DNA of 64,000 bases, taken from NCBI GenBank assembly GCA_019843655.1, contig JACDQD010000005.1, positions 28,592,954 to 28,656,953 of the forward strand. Direction: 5' to 3'. The position numbers were made by a program, and so were the translations under genes. Within the stretch, counting starts at the first letter, position 1. Every line of letters starts with the position of its first letter. A model generated the notes under the pieces. It was not told where the DNA came from. It did not search any database and saw only the letters and a program-made list of their open reading frames with translations. Shown here in pieces: positions 13,595 to 28,200 of the stretch. Source of the DNA: Lethocerus indicus (Eukaryota; Arthropoda; Insecta; Hemiptera; Belostomatidae).

Positions 13595-13685
13595 GTGGGC
13601 GAAAACACGGCGCAGAGAGATACTAAACGCGCGACACGACGATATTGCTGGCTTGCCGCATCTTAGCGCCGTACTTCCAGCAATA
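13595..13685 (+). repeat. Dispersed repeat family B, partial third copy
   Basis: Only the 3' module is present: 'acggcgcagagagatactaaacgc', 'cacgac', 'gctggcttgccgc', 'agcgccgta'. It corresponds to the ends of copies at 4393-4690 and 10965-11265, and keeps the outer GGCGC/GCGCC pairing. Confidence 0.65.
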
Positions 13686-15462
13686 TTGTAGATACAATTA
13701 CCATCAACGAATGGATATTAATTGTATTGACATATAATATTTTTATAATTGTTGAAAAAAGTTAATTAATTGCAAAACTTATGAATATTATTACTTTATT
13801 CTCTTAAATATCACTTGTGGCAGACAAATATATTTCCAATAATAGTTTATTATATCAAAAGCTCTCACTCATAGCAGAAATAAAAAAATTGCTTTGACAT
13901 CATTCCCAGAATATATTTACAACAATTTATTTGTAGTGAACAATACTATAACCGAACCTATTAAAATGAGAACGTAAGCAAAACGGTGGGTTGACTGCAA
14001 TTAGGCATTCATTCTATATTTGGAGGGTTATTTAGGAATTTGGAATTAGCAAGAGGTGAACGAACAGACATGCTTAGAGCCGGGATATTTCGATTATCTC
14101 TATGTAATTGAAAACGAGCTCAAAAATGAATTAGTTTTGTATTCCAAATAGAATATTGCTCTCATTTTGCCAGAATCCACTCTCATTTTTATTGGCTATT
14201 ATTATGGAGTTGTTAGCGAACTCCCCATTTCCTAATTCCTCAGTCTGAATTTTGAATTGAATGAAACCGGTTAAATTGGACGCGGGACCGTAATTGAAGG
14301 GGAATTTTCCGGCTTTTCGGTTAAAACGGGGCGGAAGCGTTAACGGCCAGGATTCGAATCCCGGCGGCGGACCGATTTTGTTCCAGTTGAAAATTTCAAT
14401 TGGAATTGTCTTGCCTGGCGTCGGACGTAACGGGAAAGTCGACAGAATAATTACGTCAAGGTTAAGGCAACGGAGGCCGCAGTGTAGATGGAGTGGGTGG
14501 GATGCCGGTGGTTAACAGTGTAGGGGGGCGGGGGCATTAGTGGAATACCACCACCCTGAAGAACATTTCAAAAAGCCAACTCCCTTTAACGAGACGGCAT
14601 TTGCGCCTCCGCACTCCTCTTGTACAGGACCGGCCGGAATTCGACTCATCCCAGCTCCAGTGATTCCCTTAATAACTTTTTTCCTATTTATCAATTCAAT
14701 ATGCCCCCAAATCAATGAGCGTCCAAATTATGAAAACACAAACTAATCTAGCCCCTTCTTTCCTATACTATTAATTCGTGCCATAAAGGCGGTCCTGTCA
14801 GGAAGGTTCGTACCTTCTGTGAATATTTTATTAAAACTATACATTGAGTTGGTGAAATCTTTTAATCAATACAAATTTACTTTCAAAATTCGGTAAACCA
14901 ATCGGTTACGCCAGTGTACTCCTTAGATAATTTCTGCTTCCCCGCTTGGTGTATGCAGTACAGATTTTAATTTGAAACTCCCGATATTACTGTATTTAAT
15001 GGCAGACAGGCCTGCGACCTTATATTCGACGAAATAAGGATATTTCTAATTTTTAGTTACTAATTCATAGCGAAGATTGTTCAATGACAACTAAATGTAA
15101 AGCAATTTTTAATAATCAGAAGTGTTTACTGCGACCGGACGCATTAAACAAACATTGCTAAAGTTATACTGAGCATTAATAACTAACAGAATTTTCGGGA
15201 GGGAATACACCCGGGAGAGAATACGTTGGGAATATTCTGGAAGATGAATTTAAGAGCGGGGACAGGCTTGGAAATGATAATGAATGCTGCCTCTAAGTTG
15301 GAAGGGTTCCAGGCTGGTAGGTCGGTCGCCGGCTGGCGGCGGTCGACCTCCTGTTGGTATTCAACAGGGGTGGGTGGGGGGAGAGAGAGCACCGAGACAG
15401 CACAGATGTTAAACGCCGGATCATCCCCCTGGAGTGTAGCCCCGCACCAATCGATACCTTTA

Positions 15463-15477
15463 GGGGGGGGGGGGGGG
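15463..15477 (+). repeat. Poly-G run
   Basis: A near-continuous G homopolymer followed by 'cttggggg'. It can form a G-rich structure or be an assembly-sensitive site. Confidence 0.8.
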
Positions 15478-18400
15478 CTTGGGGGTACCGACCTGATAAA
15501 GCTCGGTCAAACTTAGTTGGACCCCCGAATATGACCACCATAGGAAATTTTAGAAACATTAACGTACGAACTTTTAAGAAGTTTTTCCAAAAAAATAAAT
15601 TACAATGCACTAGGGTCATTCAATAATTAAAGACACTAATTTCTCCGGAGCTAACTAAAACGGTTTATTTAATCAACGTGACAGTTTTTTTTTTAATTCT
15701 CCTAATTTCAAAGTAACCTTCATCAACGTTAATACACTTTAGATCTGCTGCAAAGCAGTCTTTGCCTCGCGGTTCAACCGTACAACTTTTTCCGTACTCC
15801 TTGGGCGTACGAAACATCATAAACACTAAATTGGCCGCCTTTCTAATTTGGGCGTTCTATTGAAAATACTTATAAGTGAATATTTGTTTCCTTTGACATA
15901 ACTCGGCCGGTGACCAAGAACACGACAATAGAAGATGTAGTCGGAGAGTCTTGAAAAGAAAAATTCTAAAAATCGGCAAATCACAACCACAATCTCTCCA
16001 ACTTCGTTTCTGGAATATTGTCTGGGCCATTTGAGGGGCGATAATGGCCCCCCTTTTGTGGCACCATCCCCCCGCTTCCCTCTTCCAAATTACCGGAGTT
16101 AAACCTCTTTTCTCCCTGCCAAATCCCCTTGACCCAACAATTTCTTCTGACTCGAGGTGAAGAAAAGAAGAGCTCGGCGCTCTCACAATTGGGTAAATTG
16201 GCCCCACAGTCGTCAATAAGCCAAGACGCTGGTATTATTTTGTAAGCGTCAATAAATGGAAGTTTGTCTGAAAACTTGGGGGACAATAAACAAATTCGAG
16301 AATGCGTCCTAATTTTTGAATAACCAAACTGTTCAATTAGAACGTATCAATTAATCGACAAAATTGAAAAGGATATAAGTATAAAATATTAGTGCAAATT
16401 TGTATACACTAATAAGCAATTACCATTCCGTTTGAGTTAACGCCGCACAACACAATGATATGAGACAAACAAACGTAGAAATAAGGTAAATGAATTCAAT
16501 TTCTACAACTGGAGAAACTCTCCGTAGCGATTGCAAACTAAAAACTATTTTTCCATTGTATTTTAAACCAGTGGAGATAATTATGTGTGTGGCTCCTTTG
16601 TGTTTGGGTGTGTTGTTTGTGAGCACTAGTTGGTCTATATAAAGGACTGCTTTACGGCGATGATGTGTAGCCCGGCTATTTAGCTTAACAGTAATAGTTA
16701 GCCCAGGAGCCAGTTTCACACTCGAGTGCCGGTCCACTATATCAGTTAGCCCCTCTCTGTAATAAGCCTTTGTATATTGTTTACTTTCCCGAGGATACTG
16801 GGTCCTACTTTTCGATCCGATTATTTAACTAATTTACTATTCCACGCGCTCTATTCGTATTGCACAATATATGTTTTCACATTTATATCGCGGAATAATA
16901 GTGAGTGAAACAACAAATAATATTCTAAGGGTTTAAATTCGAGCAAAATATTGAAATTCAGCTCTTATTCCGCAGGAATTAATAAAAATACGAAAATTCA
17001 TTCATCTTATTTCTTCGCGCCGTGGTTTTAAGGTAAATAGCAGCACGAAGAATAACATTTGATAGTTTGAAAATGGCGCGCTTGAATGGCGGGTGCTTAT
17101 CTGCTTCGTCAGCTGCCAGATAGCGCTACATACACGTCACCGCCACTTACCATCATTCTATGCCTATTATCTAATTATCAAAGAGTTTTATCGGTTCAAT
17201 ACTTCGATAACTATATTTCTGATTTTTCCAGCTATTGCAGTAGTGTGTCCGCAGCGGTTTATAGATAAAATATGAAGTAGTCGTCCAACAAAATTAGTTA
17301 GCGACTCTCGTTAAGGTCGGGCGTGTTGGATGTAACAGTGTACCAACGCTGAGAGTTGACAATTTGTGCCTTAAACTAATGAGTAAGGAAAATATAGAGC
17401 TTTGGTGAAGCTTAGCTCAGCCTAGCCGAGACTAGTGGAACCGAATTTTTGGAGAGGTACAGGTCGTCCTCTTGAGCGTCCTGCCTACTTTAGCAGGAAG
17501 TTCGGGTGAAGCGATCTACCTCCGCTAATTACCAATTAACTTTTATTACTATTATATGTATGTATTATGTATTATATACTCGTAATAGCCTCGTTAAAAT
17601 GAAAGATTACAGACGAATACAAATATTTTTTTAATAATTTTGCACATACCTTCTATAATAATAGCTAGCCACTCAATTATCACTATCTAGAACTCGAATT
17701 GTCACTAGCTGCTAGCCTCTGTTAGGACAAGGGTTGCTCGTTCTTGAGCTGTTCCGGGATTTTTTTCCCTGCTGGAAAACCACCCGAGAGGTTTTTAAAT
17801 CTAGAAAAATCCGTTCCAGTCTTATTCCGCGTCAGTTTTTCACCAATTGCCTCCGGTATAAATCTCTGGACTCGTAGGTTTGAATGGGCTAGATCGTAAA
17901 TACGGTGATTGAGGGACGTTCAGGCTGAAGATGGAAGAGGGGGAAGGAGCCGGCAAAAAAAATTTCAGATTCCGTGGGCGGTGTTTGGCCTGCCGACGTC
18001 TCCATCAGAGCGTTCTTGATAAATTGCCTCCGCCCAACCATAAATCTTCTTTTTTCTATTCAACGGTGTTGAAATAGAAATTTATTTTACCAGCTGGCTT
18101 TATTGGAATATATTTTTAGAATCGAATATAAGGTCACCTCAGAAAGTAACGATTACACGTTAACGTTGAGGTTTCACAGTGCAAAGCGATGACATGAAAT
18201 TATTTATTTTTGTAATTTCTAAGCGCCTTCAATTTGATAAAATGAATGTTTATTATACGATTCAGGGGACTCAGTGTAGGTGTAACGCAAATAATACCTA
18301 TTTTGACAAAAGATCAAACCAATGCGAGAGGCAACTAAAAATAATATCATACAAATAGGGAATGCAAATACAGAATTCCAATATGAAGAAAGTATCTGCT

Positions 18401-21400
18401 AATAAAATAAGAGTAATTATCGGAATAATCAAGTTTTTTAAAAATGTATCCATACATATAAAAACATCCCAGGCAACCTGAATAAGACGCAAATAGGCAT
18501 TGTGAAAGAAATCGTCGGCTGTGTTTCTTCCAAATTGGATGGACGTACGTGAGCGCTCGCAATTTGCATGTCGGCCGATAAAAAACCAGCCATCGGAGTA
18601 TTCAATTAGTAAATGCCCCGTGGTTCGTCGCTACGGTAGAGCAGATTGAAAATAGGCGTTTCCTGGATGTCTGGAATTTATCAGCGGCTAACAAGTGGTC
18701 GGCAGGTTACGCGTTGGGCTCGGCTTGCCGTTAAATGGGCTTTAAATGAGGTCGTGGACCGACCACCCCTCGGTGGAACTTCTGTTCCCAATAATTTGAA
18801 TTATTCAACTTACGCTCCCGAATAACGTTCGAGCGATTTACAGTTCTACGCACTAATCCCGGCCTTATTTAAAGCCCCAACCGATTTTGACAGTTCCGAA
18901 TTTATTAATAATTGTCCTGACTGGATCAACAGTTTGGTCGTTTGCTCGAATTTACGACCGAGTTCGTATAATTTCGATTTCACTTTTTCAATTAATAAAA
19001 TAGTAGTTTTCCTTTTGTCTAAGAATCGCTGCAAGTGATGCACTCGCGTCTAAAACTAAATATAATAATTCCTACACAACACATACTATAAACATTAATG
19101 TGTTACAAATTTCTAAGTCGATAGCTTTCTCGAGAATTGAATGTGCGCATCGAATTTCTTCTTGGTGTAATTGCGTTTCCCAATCTTTGTTTCCTATCGT
19201 CCCTGAACGACAAAATCTAGTTTAATCGGCCTAAATAAAATAGATTATCTTTCAATCCCCTTTCCGGTTAATGTGGTGAAGTAGCTGGGTGGAGTTCACC
19301 CCGGCGAATGGATGGCTGTAATTCTGTTGAGTGGACTTTTATTTACCCGTGTCCTCGGCTTCGGGTTGAAACGGCGCCATTACCGGTACCAGCGGCCGAG
19401 AAACCTTTCGACGATAGCGAATATTAATCGGCTAATTGGCGACACGCATTTCAAATATTAATTAGGGTTCGCTGTCACGCGAAAACCGAACCCGTCCCCC
19501 AGAAACCCACTTTGCGTCCCGAGCATGAATTATTCATGCTCGCGGGAAGAAAAAGGGAACATGCAATCCAGAACGAATACGGACAGTGTAAATCTCCTAC
19601 GAAGTGACGAAGCCGACTCGTGCGGAATGATGTAAAAACCATCGGCACAGTAATAATTAGGGAGTGGAATGTACATAACGACATAAAGTGACTGTCATAA
19701 CGTATAACATTTGAACAGAGACTGGAGCGTTCCTCGGGTATTAGGCAATTAAAACAACAAGAAGCATTTAGTCCAACAGCTAGACTCCAGTTGCTCCAAC
19801 TTAACACCGCAGCCTATAGCCTCGGCTCCCACAGGACACGATTTCTACAAAATCATTTACTGATAATGCGATAGCATTAACTGTTCACTGCGCTGTAATT
19901 TGCATTTCCAGCAGTATTTATGTTACAACTGCTACTTTCAACAACATATATTATAAGCTAACAAAAAATGTAGTTCTGAAAATGTAAGTTCTCTTATCGG
20001 CTCTTCGGTTCTCTTATACCGCGATTAACGGCTGTAATTAACTTGGATAATTATCCAGTTATACAACTTAATTAAGTCTATTGACTTCGCGGATAGATAA
20101 ATTGTAAATATATAACTTGTACACAGGTTAATTATCCGGGTATTATCCCCCGTTAATAGGGGTTCACTTATGTGGGCGGGGTCGAGCTGAAGCCGATAAG
20201 GGTCTTACAGTTTAAGTCCCCCAGGACATCGCGCGACATCGCTTACTTAATTGACCCCCACCCCACCGCCGACACTATTAATGCACATTAAACCCCACTA
20301 ATTCCATCCCAATTAATGACAAAGGGAAGAGAACACTCACTAAATAAATAATTATGTGTTAAAATAATGAAATTAAATGGCACCCCAATGTGAATATTTC
20401 CAAAGTCGAAGAAAGTGAAGAACATAAGAAGTCTCGGTCTTTGCCCTTCTTAATTATAGACCTATAAAGCGTACACTTATTATTCATACGCAAGTTTATT
20501 GCGAAAAATATTTAATTTATTACCTAGACTACTACAAGAGACATGATTATTGCAGACCGAAGCTCTATAATACTTCTCAAATCTGCTGGAGCTCAGGAAT
20601 AAGGGTCGGCAACTGTTTCAACTTCTAATAAACCTAACTGGAATCGTTATTGATTCAAAGAAGGTCGAACATTTTCAATCTTCGTTCTGATATTATCTTT
20701 AAAGATTGATCGCCAGAAATGCTATAAATAAATACACTCCTGGATTAAGGGGCATATTACATAACGGATATTCCGAAATAAATTATTTTCAACGCAATTA
20801 TCCCAATGCATATTTTATTGTACATTCGTTATAATTAATAATGGCAATTTGGCACAATATTGGATTTACCGATATGGCTTTGATTGATACTCTATCACAT
20901 AGGCGAGGAAATGAGGATAAAGTACCGGTCGGATACGAATGTTCTCGTTATTTTGCTTGAACGAAAAGTTTTATGCAAATTATAAAATCTTTACAAGACT
21001 GCCTTTCTCGATTTAATTCTGGCGCATAATAGCTGATGTTTGACCAAAAATATAATAGGACATTCAATTAACTACAATTAAACCGATGCTCTTAATGCAG
21101 CATTCTTATCCCTTTTGTTTAGAGTTACTTTTAACACTAATTCTGATATTCCGTGGTGGGACTATTTCGAAGTGGGGTCTGGAAGCGTGTTGAACCCATC
21201 GATTTCTGGTCAAACTCCCCCTCGCCTCTCTCTCTCTCTCGCTGCCCTTACAGTATTGGAATTAACAACTTGTATTCAACAAATGCATACCGGATTAGGA
21301 GTTCATTCACTCGCGCCATCCTCCTCCTGTCAGTATAAATCTAGAAGGGGCCGTTCTTCAGGGCCTCCCACGGGCCCTTCACGCTTCATACTGCTGAAAC

Positions 21401-22217
21401 TTCATAACTAAATCACTTCTGAAGTTGATGTGAAGCCCACTCGATGCCGGGGCGGAGAAGAGGCCCGATTAAAAACTCTAAAGTTCAAGGCAAAATAGCC
21501 ATAGGCAGCCTATTCTGCAATTTATAACTCAGGAAAGTTTGGCACTTTTGCTGTTGTACATAAAAATGTCAGAATTAATCCGGATTGAAAATGTTCCTGA
21601 TTGACTTTAAAATAAGGCCCAGATAAATGCCATTCAGATGACTTGAATAATTTGTTACACGAATATTCCGTTATATGATATTTCTCTCAGATTTAATGAA
21701 ACACAGTAGTTTGTTCGATTATTACATTGGTTGGGAGAATAGCAAGAACAGTCAGGCATTTCCAGTTTTTTACGTTCGACTTAATCGGACAAAGCAAAAC
21801 AACGTTTGACAATGTTTTACAATGTCGATGGTAGGATTGGGGCCAGCGAAGTGGCGTACTATCGGTTTTGGACTTAGTTTATTATTCGGTCTAGGCTCAT
21901 TGCCTCCGGGAGGTTTGCCCCAATCGAATATTCGAGAGTTCGGTCCGTGGCAAAAAAGGACAGTCGCGATGGCTTCATTGCACCCCTTTTATGGCCCAGA
22001 CACGGACGTAATGATTCTGTTATGATGCAAAAGTAGTGTGGGCGGATAAACACAGACATAAATTCTAGCCCCGAGGCTCATATAATCAAAAAGGTTCATT
22101 CGTTTACGCTGGTCGTTACGGCTAACATATTACAAATGGACTTGAGACGTTGGATCGTAACAAATGTAATTTTAATTTTTGAAAAACAACGTATTTTTTT
22201 ATCATAATGTTGACAAG

Positions 22218-22262
22218 ATATCGGCTTCTCGTCCTCGCCAGTAGCGAGGTCAGTTAATTAGT
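22218..22262 (+). repeat. Possible degraded family A fragment
   Basis: 'atcggcttctcg', then 'ccagtagcgaggt' and 'agttaattagtg' follow the same order as the family A core (ttcggctgctcg, ttcagtagcggtgt, agtcactgttagt), but identity is low. Confidence 0.3.
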
Positions 22263-25200
22263 GAGTTTCTAAGGCATCTCGGCTCCGAAAAGAATCAACA
22301 CTTTAGTGAACATCGACCTAAATTATACGCAATTTTTCCAATAGTCGTCATACTAAAGAAAGCCGTTTTGTAATTTTATTTTCTGGTAGTTTAGAATAGA
22401 AATATTCAAAATTCCACGATAATATTTCATGCAAATACATAGAATTTGTGGCTTCCCAATTAGTTCCTTAATTATTCATTGTGTCCTGCAACATTTCGCG
22501 TTGGAAAAAATCATCCGAAATTCACAAAAGTGATGACAATTACTAGAAAACGGAAGGAAAGAGAACGAGTTTTGGGGATCTTATGTAGTCGAGAGGTTCC
22601 GCTTGAACCTTTTGAACAGGGTGGATCCGGTTATTGCATTTTTCAGGGAATCATCCGGCCATTCTTTTCATTCTGACAGATCTTTCTTTCAGGCATAAAG
22701 GAGAGACGGCCACTGCCGTTTGTATCACCCTTTCTTTTATTTATATCCAGTCGCACTTTGTCAAGGTATCGCATCAGATACTAAGAATTCGCTCTTCTTC
22801 ATTTTATATAATTAACAATTCACTGTTGTATAATGAATGATTTCTATTGTCTTCAAAATTTCTGTACCGTATGTAAAAACGCCGACTTTTTCCAAGTGCA
22901 CTGGCATCAGTTTTTAGCAGAGATATGTCTCTGTACGTTTCATCACTGGTTTCAACGCAGGAGGCCTGCTGTCCCAACGGTACCGAATACGTTTACGCGT
23001 CTATTGTGAGAAAATAAGAAACTGTCGTAAGCTGTTTTTCGATGCGGCTACGAACATACGCGCCCCGGAAAGCTGAGTATTTCTTGGACCTGCTGAATCA
23101 CGAACTCCTCCATTATATATTCAAACGCTATGTCGGTAATTTAGGGGAGGGGCGCAGAAATATTCGAAATCAGATATAACTGGCTCCGGGCCAGCCCCTT
23201 CAAGTGGTCGACCACTTGCACTACTAAGTCTACCCAACTGTTGAATGCCATATACCGAGCGCCACCCTATTTTTCCGCACGCAAAATACCTCTCACACCA
23301 TTGTGAACATGGAACGAAATTTCAGTCGGAAATTAGAAATCGTATGTTCGTATACAGTTCAGTAAATATATAAAAGGCTATAGTATATGTTGAACAAAAT
23401 TTTAGATTACAAAAATTTCATTATTTTTTAATAGACCAATGATTTAGCCGACCGGACAATTTTGAAAACCGTCCGGAACTTGTTATTAGGCGCATTTTGC
23501 TATCGCGAACCAGGCTATTTTTTCGTCTCCCTGTTTAGAGTCTGTTAATTGGTCTGGCAGGGGCCCAAGTGCTCTCGTCGAGCGAGCCGCTACTTATGCA
23601 CGCGTTCTCACTCGAGCCCACTACAGCCACTCGTGCCCCCTCCGTCGGCACAACAGAGCCACCGGCGACCGAGACCGGGGGCGGGAAGACGCCGAAATGC
23701 AAGACGTCTTAACGAACGGGACGAGTGCCACTGGGACTGCCCAATCAGCCGCCACTATTAGTCTTCTCGGCCGGCTAAACAATTTCGCCCAGTTCCGGGG
23801 TAGTCATTTTGATTACAAAATTTCATAAACGTAAGCCGCTAATAATAATCAATATAATAACAATTTTTGGCGTGTGTTTCTCCAGGTCTAAAGTATTTGC
23901 GAGGAATCTGTAATTCAGAATTCTTTCCGGCACCTCTCAGTCTAGAAAACGAAACTGCATCGGTAAAACTGGAAGAACGAGTATAAATTCATGGCCTCTC
24001 CTAGCCCTCTATGGAAACGACCAAATGAGGCGTTCGTATGACAATGTACAGACACTTGGCTTTTTGGCAAACGCATTTGGACATACGCGCACATATGATA
24101 ATACGCAAATGATCTGTGAAAATGGGGAGATTATAATGTTTAAATTACTTCTACAACATAATATTCACGAATCGGTCCCTTCAAAATACACATTCGGCGG
24201 GATGTCAGTTGTATATCCTTAGGCACCTTAATTTTCATAATTAATGTGTGTCAGAAAACGCGTGGGTTTTTGCTATTCTATTAGGGCGTGGAAGGCGCCT
24301 TGAGAAATTCTTAGATCGTCCAGTTCACTTGTCGAAAACTTAGTTTCAATAATGGAGATTTTATTTTCGGATCCAGTTTTCATTCCGGGGATATCGGTCT
24401 TAGGTCCGAACTTGGTCCAAACTAATAACCTCTATGGCCCACCCTTTTCTGGGAAAGGTCAAGACCCGTGAGCCCTCCCCCGCAAAGTGTCCAGCCAACT
24501 TCTGATTTATTACAGGTCTCTACGTAAACTCGAACTCGCCACTTCACAACTGCTTCGTCTCTTATTATTATTATTGTTTGCGCCACTTAACCCAGGTGTT
24601 CAGACAAAGTATCTTCGTATTTTTCTGTAAATTTGTTTTAATCTATATTGATCTCCACCCGAACATGTACTCATTCCATCTTTCCAGATCAATTCCAGAA
24701 GGATCGAACTTTGGTGGTGCTTGAGCCCTCGTCACCTTCAATATTTTTGCTGTATATTGCGTTGTTCAATCGCTGGAGACAAATAAGAAAACTTGAAAAT
24801 TAATAAATCCGTTCTAGAGTTTATTCGCAGAACTGGTAGTACGAATATGATGTTCGAGTTGTGGGGATGAAGTAAGCAGAACGTCTGCCGGAGCCGAGAT
24901 TAATGGTTGGGGGCCGGCGTTTAAATATACGATCGGAGCAATAGGCACCATGAATCAATCCCGGGGGTCAACCCTTTCTCGGTTTTGCTTATATAGTCTG
25001 CATTGGGCACAATACCAACTGCCCGACAAATGCGTTCCTACCCACTCAGTAAGATACTTTTCACAGCATCAATTCTACAGATGACTTAGCCACTTGGAAG
25101 GTGACTCCAATAACGCCATAAAACTGGTAAGATTTTTGTTGTTGTTCACATTAATTTTCAAATAGTTCATTATACAATTTCATTACGGTGATACCACGGA

Positions 25201-28200
25201 AATTATTATTTTAGGAATTAATTCACGGTGGTAATACATTCAGAAATATTTCAGCTTCATTATCAACATCAGTCTACCGATAACTTCAACTGAGGTCTAT
25301 TCTTGGAACCACAAAAAAGTAAAGCAGATACTATTTCACTTCATCCTTTGTGAAAATGAATTAAAAAGAATTTGTTCCATAATTTACAATTCTACAAAAT
25401 TGGAAATAGGGTGAGTGAAAGATGGAATAAAAAAAGATATAATCCTTTGGCTTATTATATTACAAGACGCCGTTAATCCTCTCCCCCTCTCACCAATAAA
25501 AATACGAAAAACGAGTCTCACTCTCCTTTAAGAAAATTGCAGGAGGTTCCCCATTCATTCTTAAGTCTGGGGTCCGTCCTCTCTTTATTAAGGGGCTCGC
25601 ACTTTTCCACCGCCGTTACCGTCGACGGTTTCTAATTATTTTTTCCCGATGGGACTTTTCCGAAAGGAAATAAACGGGGAAATCCATTAGTAGGCCCTGT
25701 AATTAAAAAGACGAGTTCGGAGGAGAGGCCGGTAGACGGGTAGGACAAACTTGGAAACAATTCCCCTGCAAGACCAGACTCGAGCGAGTCACTTGAGAAT
25801 TAGGCCGTCCTGTAATGAATACACGGAAATATTACGGAAAGTGGAAACTCCCTGAGGGAGTTTTCAAGTTCGCATTTAGAGGGGACAACAGTCACAAGAC
25901 ACCGTATATCGTATTTCCGTCTAAAACGTGGATCCAGTTGTCACTTGGAGCCGACGGACCGGATTCTGGTCGAGACCGGAACTGCAAATAACCTACAATA
26001 AATAGCTTAAACTATTTATTCGATTAGCTATTTACGGAGCGCTATTGACAACGAAGAAACCGTTCTACTTATGAAACGTGAGCGAAAACAGAAAATCATA
26101 CATTCACTCGCTGGAATCATTAACCTTTTAAAAGTAAGTAACTCAGTTATAATGATGTAATAGTAATGTAACACGTGTAACCTCTTATAGGGGAATCTTT
26201 GAAAGTGTTCACAGCACAATGAAAGTTCCTATCCTTTCTTTTAATTGAATTCTAAACTTGCGCTACACAGTTCAGAGAAAGGATGGAAGAAATTACAAGT
26301 GTTGGAAGTAATTTACCAAGTGGAACACTCCGGCTTGCACCCAATTTTGTTCAACTGTCTCATTCTGGAAAGTTTCTCAATGTACAGCCTACCTGCAAAG
26401 CGTTCTACATTCGTATATTTAAACTCCGGGAGAGTTTTACAATTCAATATTCTTTTCCACGAAGATTTTCTCCCCCACCCCCCCTACTGAATAATCTGGG
26501 ACTGGTATTTTCTCTACAGGTGGGCCAAGATATAGTCGGGCATAAAGTTGAGCTAAGGTCATAAAATATGGGGCTTAAAGCTTTACCGACAGCTGCTCAC
26601 TCAACTTCCGCTCCCATCAAGGCCGTGACCGTCATTACCAAGATTCTTCGGACCTTAATTTAGAAACGCGAAAAATCCGGAGGATATAAAAGGTTCCACT
26701 AGGAATTTAGTATTTAACTTTCAGTTAAATTTTCTACCACTTTAATTTGACCTTTATCTTAAATACTATAATTCCAAAAAATGAATTCATTTAACTCTGT
26801 AAAGAAAAATTATTTTCGAACAAGTCAGTTAGCTGACTATGAAAATATTCTGTAATATAATGTAAAATACAAAACGAAGATAAGACTTTCTATTCAAGAA
26901 GCTTGATAACATGTAAATAATTGTCACCTGTGTCCTAAGTGATGGCCGCGAAGGTACAATTAAGAACCGCTGACAATTAATCATATTTCCGACAGGTGCA
27001 AACGCTCATGCATCATTCCAATTCTGTGTTGAACGTTAGTATATAGCTCACACACAACGTGCTCATGGAGAACTCTGTAATTTATCACGACTGAAAAAAG
27101 TACCGCAGGTTTTAAGACGAATTAATCTGTCAAACAGACCTGCAAAGCACACTGAAAGCGGTTTCGACTCCTGAAAGTCGCGACGTTTTTATTTCTCATC
27201 AAATCGTCCACTAGTAACTGAGTCCATTTATTCGTGTTTGACCCTGATATCTATGAAAATGAATTTATTATAACCGATAAAATTGTCGATATACCGACGG
27301 TAAACGTGTGGAATAATCATAATTTAACGAAAGGAAAATATTATTTTGTATCTTTTAATTGTCTACAACTGCTAGGCACTAATTAATTATACCGCGGAAT
27401 ATGTTGTAGGGCGGAAATTCGATTTATAACCTGCGGTTTGAGATATATGCGAATTGGTCTGAGGGAGTCAGACTCGGGTCAATAAACCGGTGGGACGTGT
27501 GTACTTCATAACTCGCATCGGTGTTGGCTGTGGGCCGTAAATTGGCCTAAGGCTTTTACCAGCGGGGCGGGACTGAATCGAATAAAGGGGGCTGGGCTGG
27601 CTGTTTAGGCCTTCCCCCCTACAACCCCGAGGCCCTAATTTCCATTCCTCGGCTATGGCAATTGCCGCTTAGAAAGAAAGATGACGAGCCCTCCCCCCCC
27701 TTCCTTCCACCGGCTATGCTACATTACACGTCCTAATTTTCTACCCAGTTTACGTCGGACCGCGTAAATAAGTTAGGGTCTAATTACAAGAAACATAATG
27801 GCCGGATATTAAGCGAGAATAAAGCGTTTAAGCCATAAATAGCCGTCGTAAGGAAATGGAAAACAACGAGTTTGATGATGATAATGATTCAGTTAATAGA
27901 AGACGTAAAAGTAGTTAATAGAAATTAGTAGTTAATAGAAGAAGTAAAATCGCAGTGAATAAAGATATTATTGCAAGGACATTTTATCGGAGTAGAAATG
28001 ATGCTAGGTTCGCTACCACAAGCGCCTATATTTGTTTGTGCACAAAACCTGGCGAGAGCTCAGTGCACAAAGGGACCACAGACCTAAAAAGCAGGGTTGG
28101 TATGTACGCAGACTTGACCTCTAAGTATTTCAAACTTCAAAGAAAGGCATAACTGACATTCCACGCCACCTGGATATCGTTAGCCACAGATTCTCGTATC

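Noticed and set aside
14335..14375. GGATTCGAATCCCGG resembles a tRNA T-arm (B box)
   Set aside because: No A box, anticodon arm or acceptor pairing could be found in the surrounding 80 nt.
17400..17530. 'tagctcagcctagccgagactagtgg' resembles a tRNA D-arm or SINE head
   Set aside because: No matching B box at the proper distance and no cloverleaf.
23549..23761. GC-rich open frame with Arg/Pro-rich product
   Set aside because: No recognisable domain or splice partner; composition alone explains the frame.
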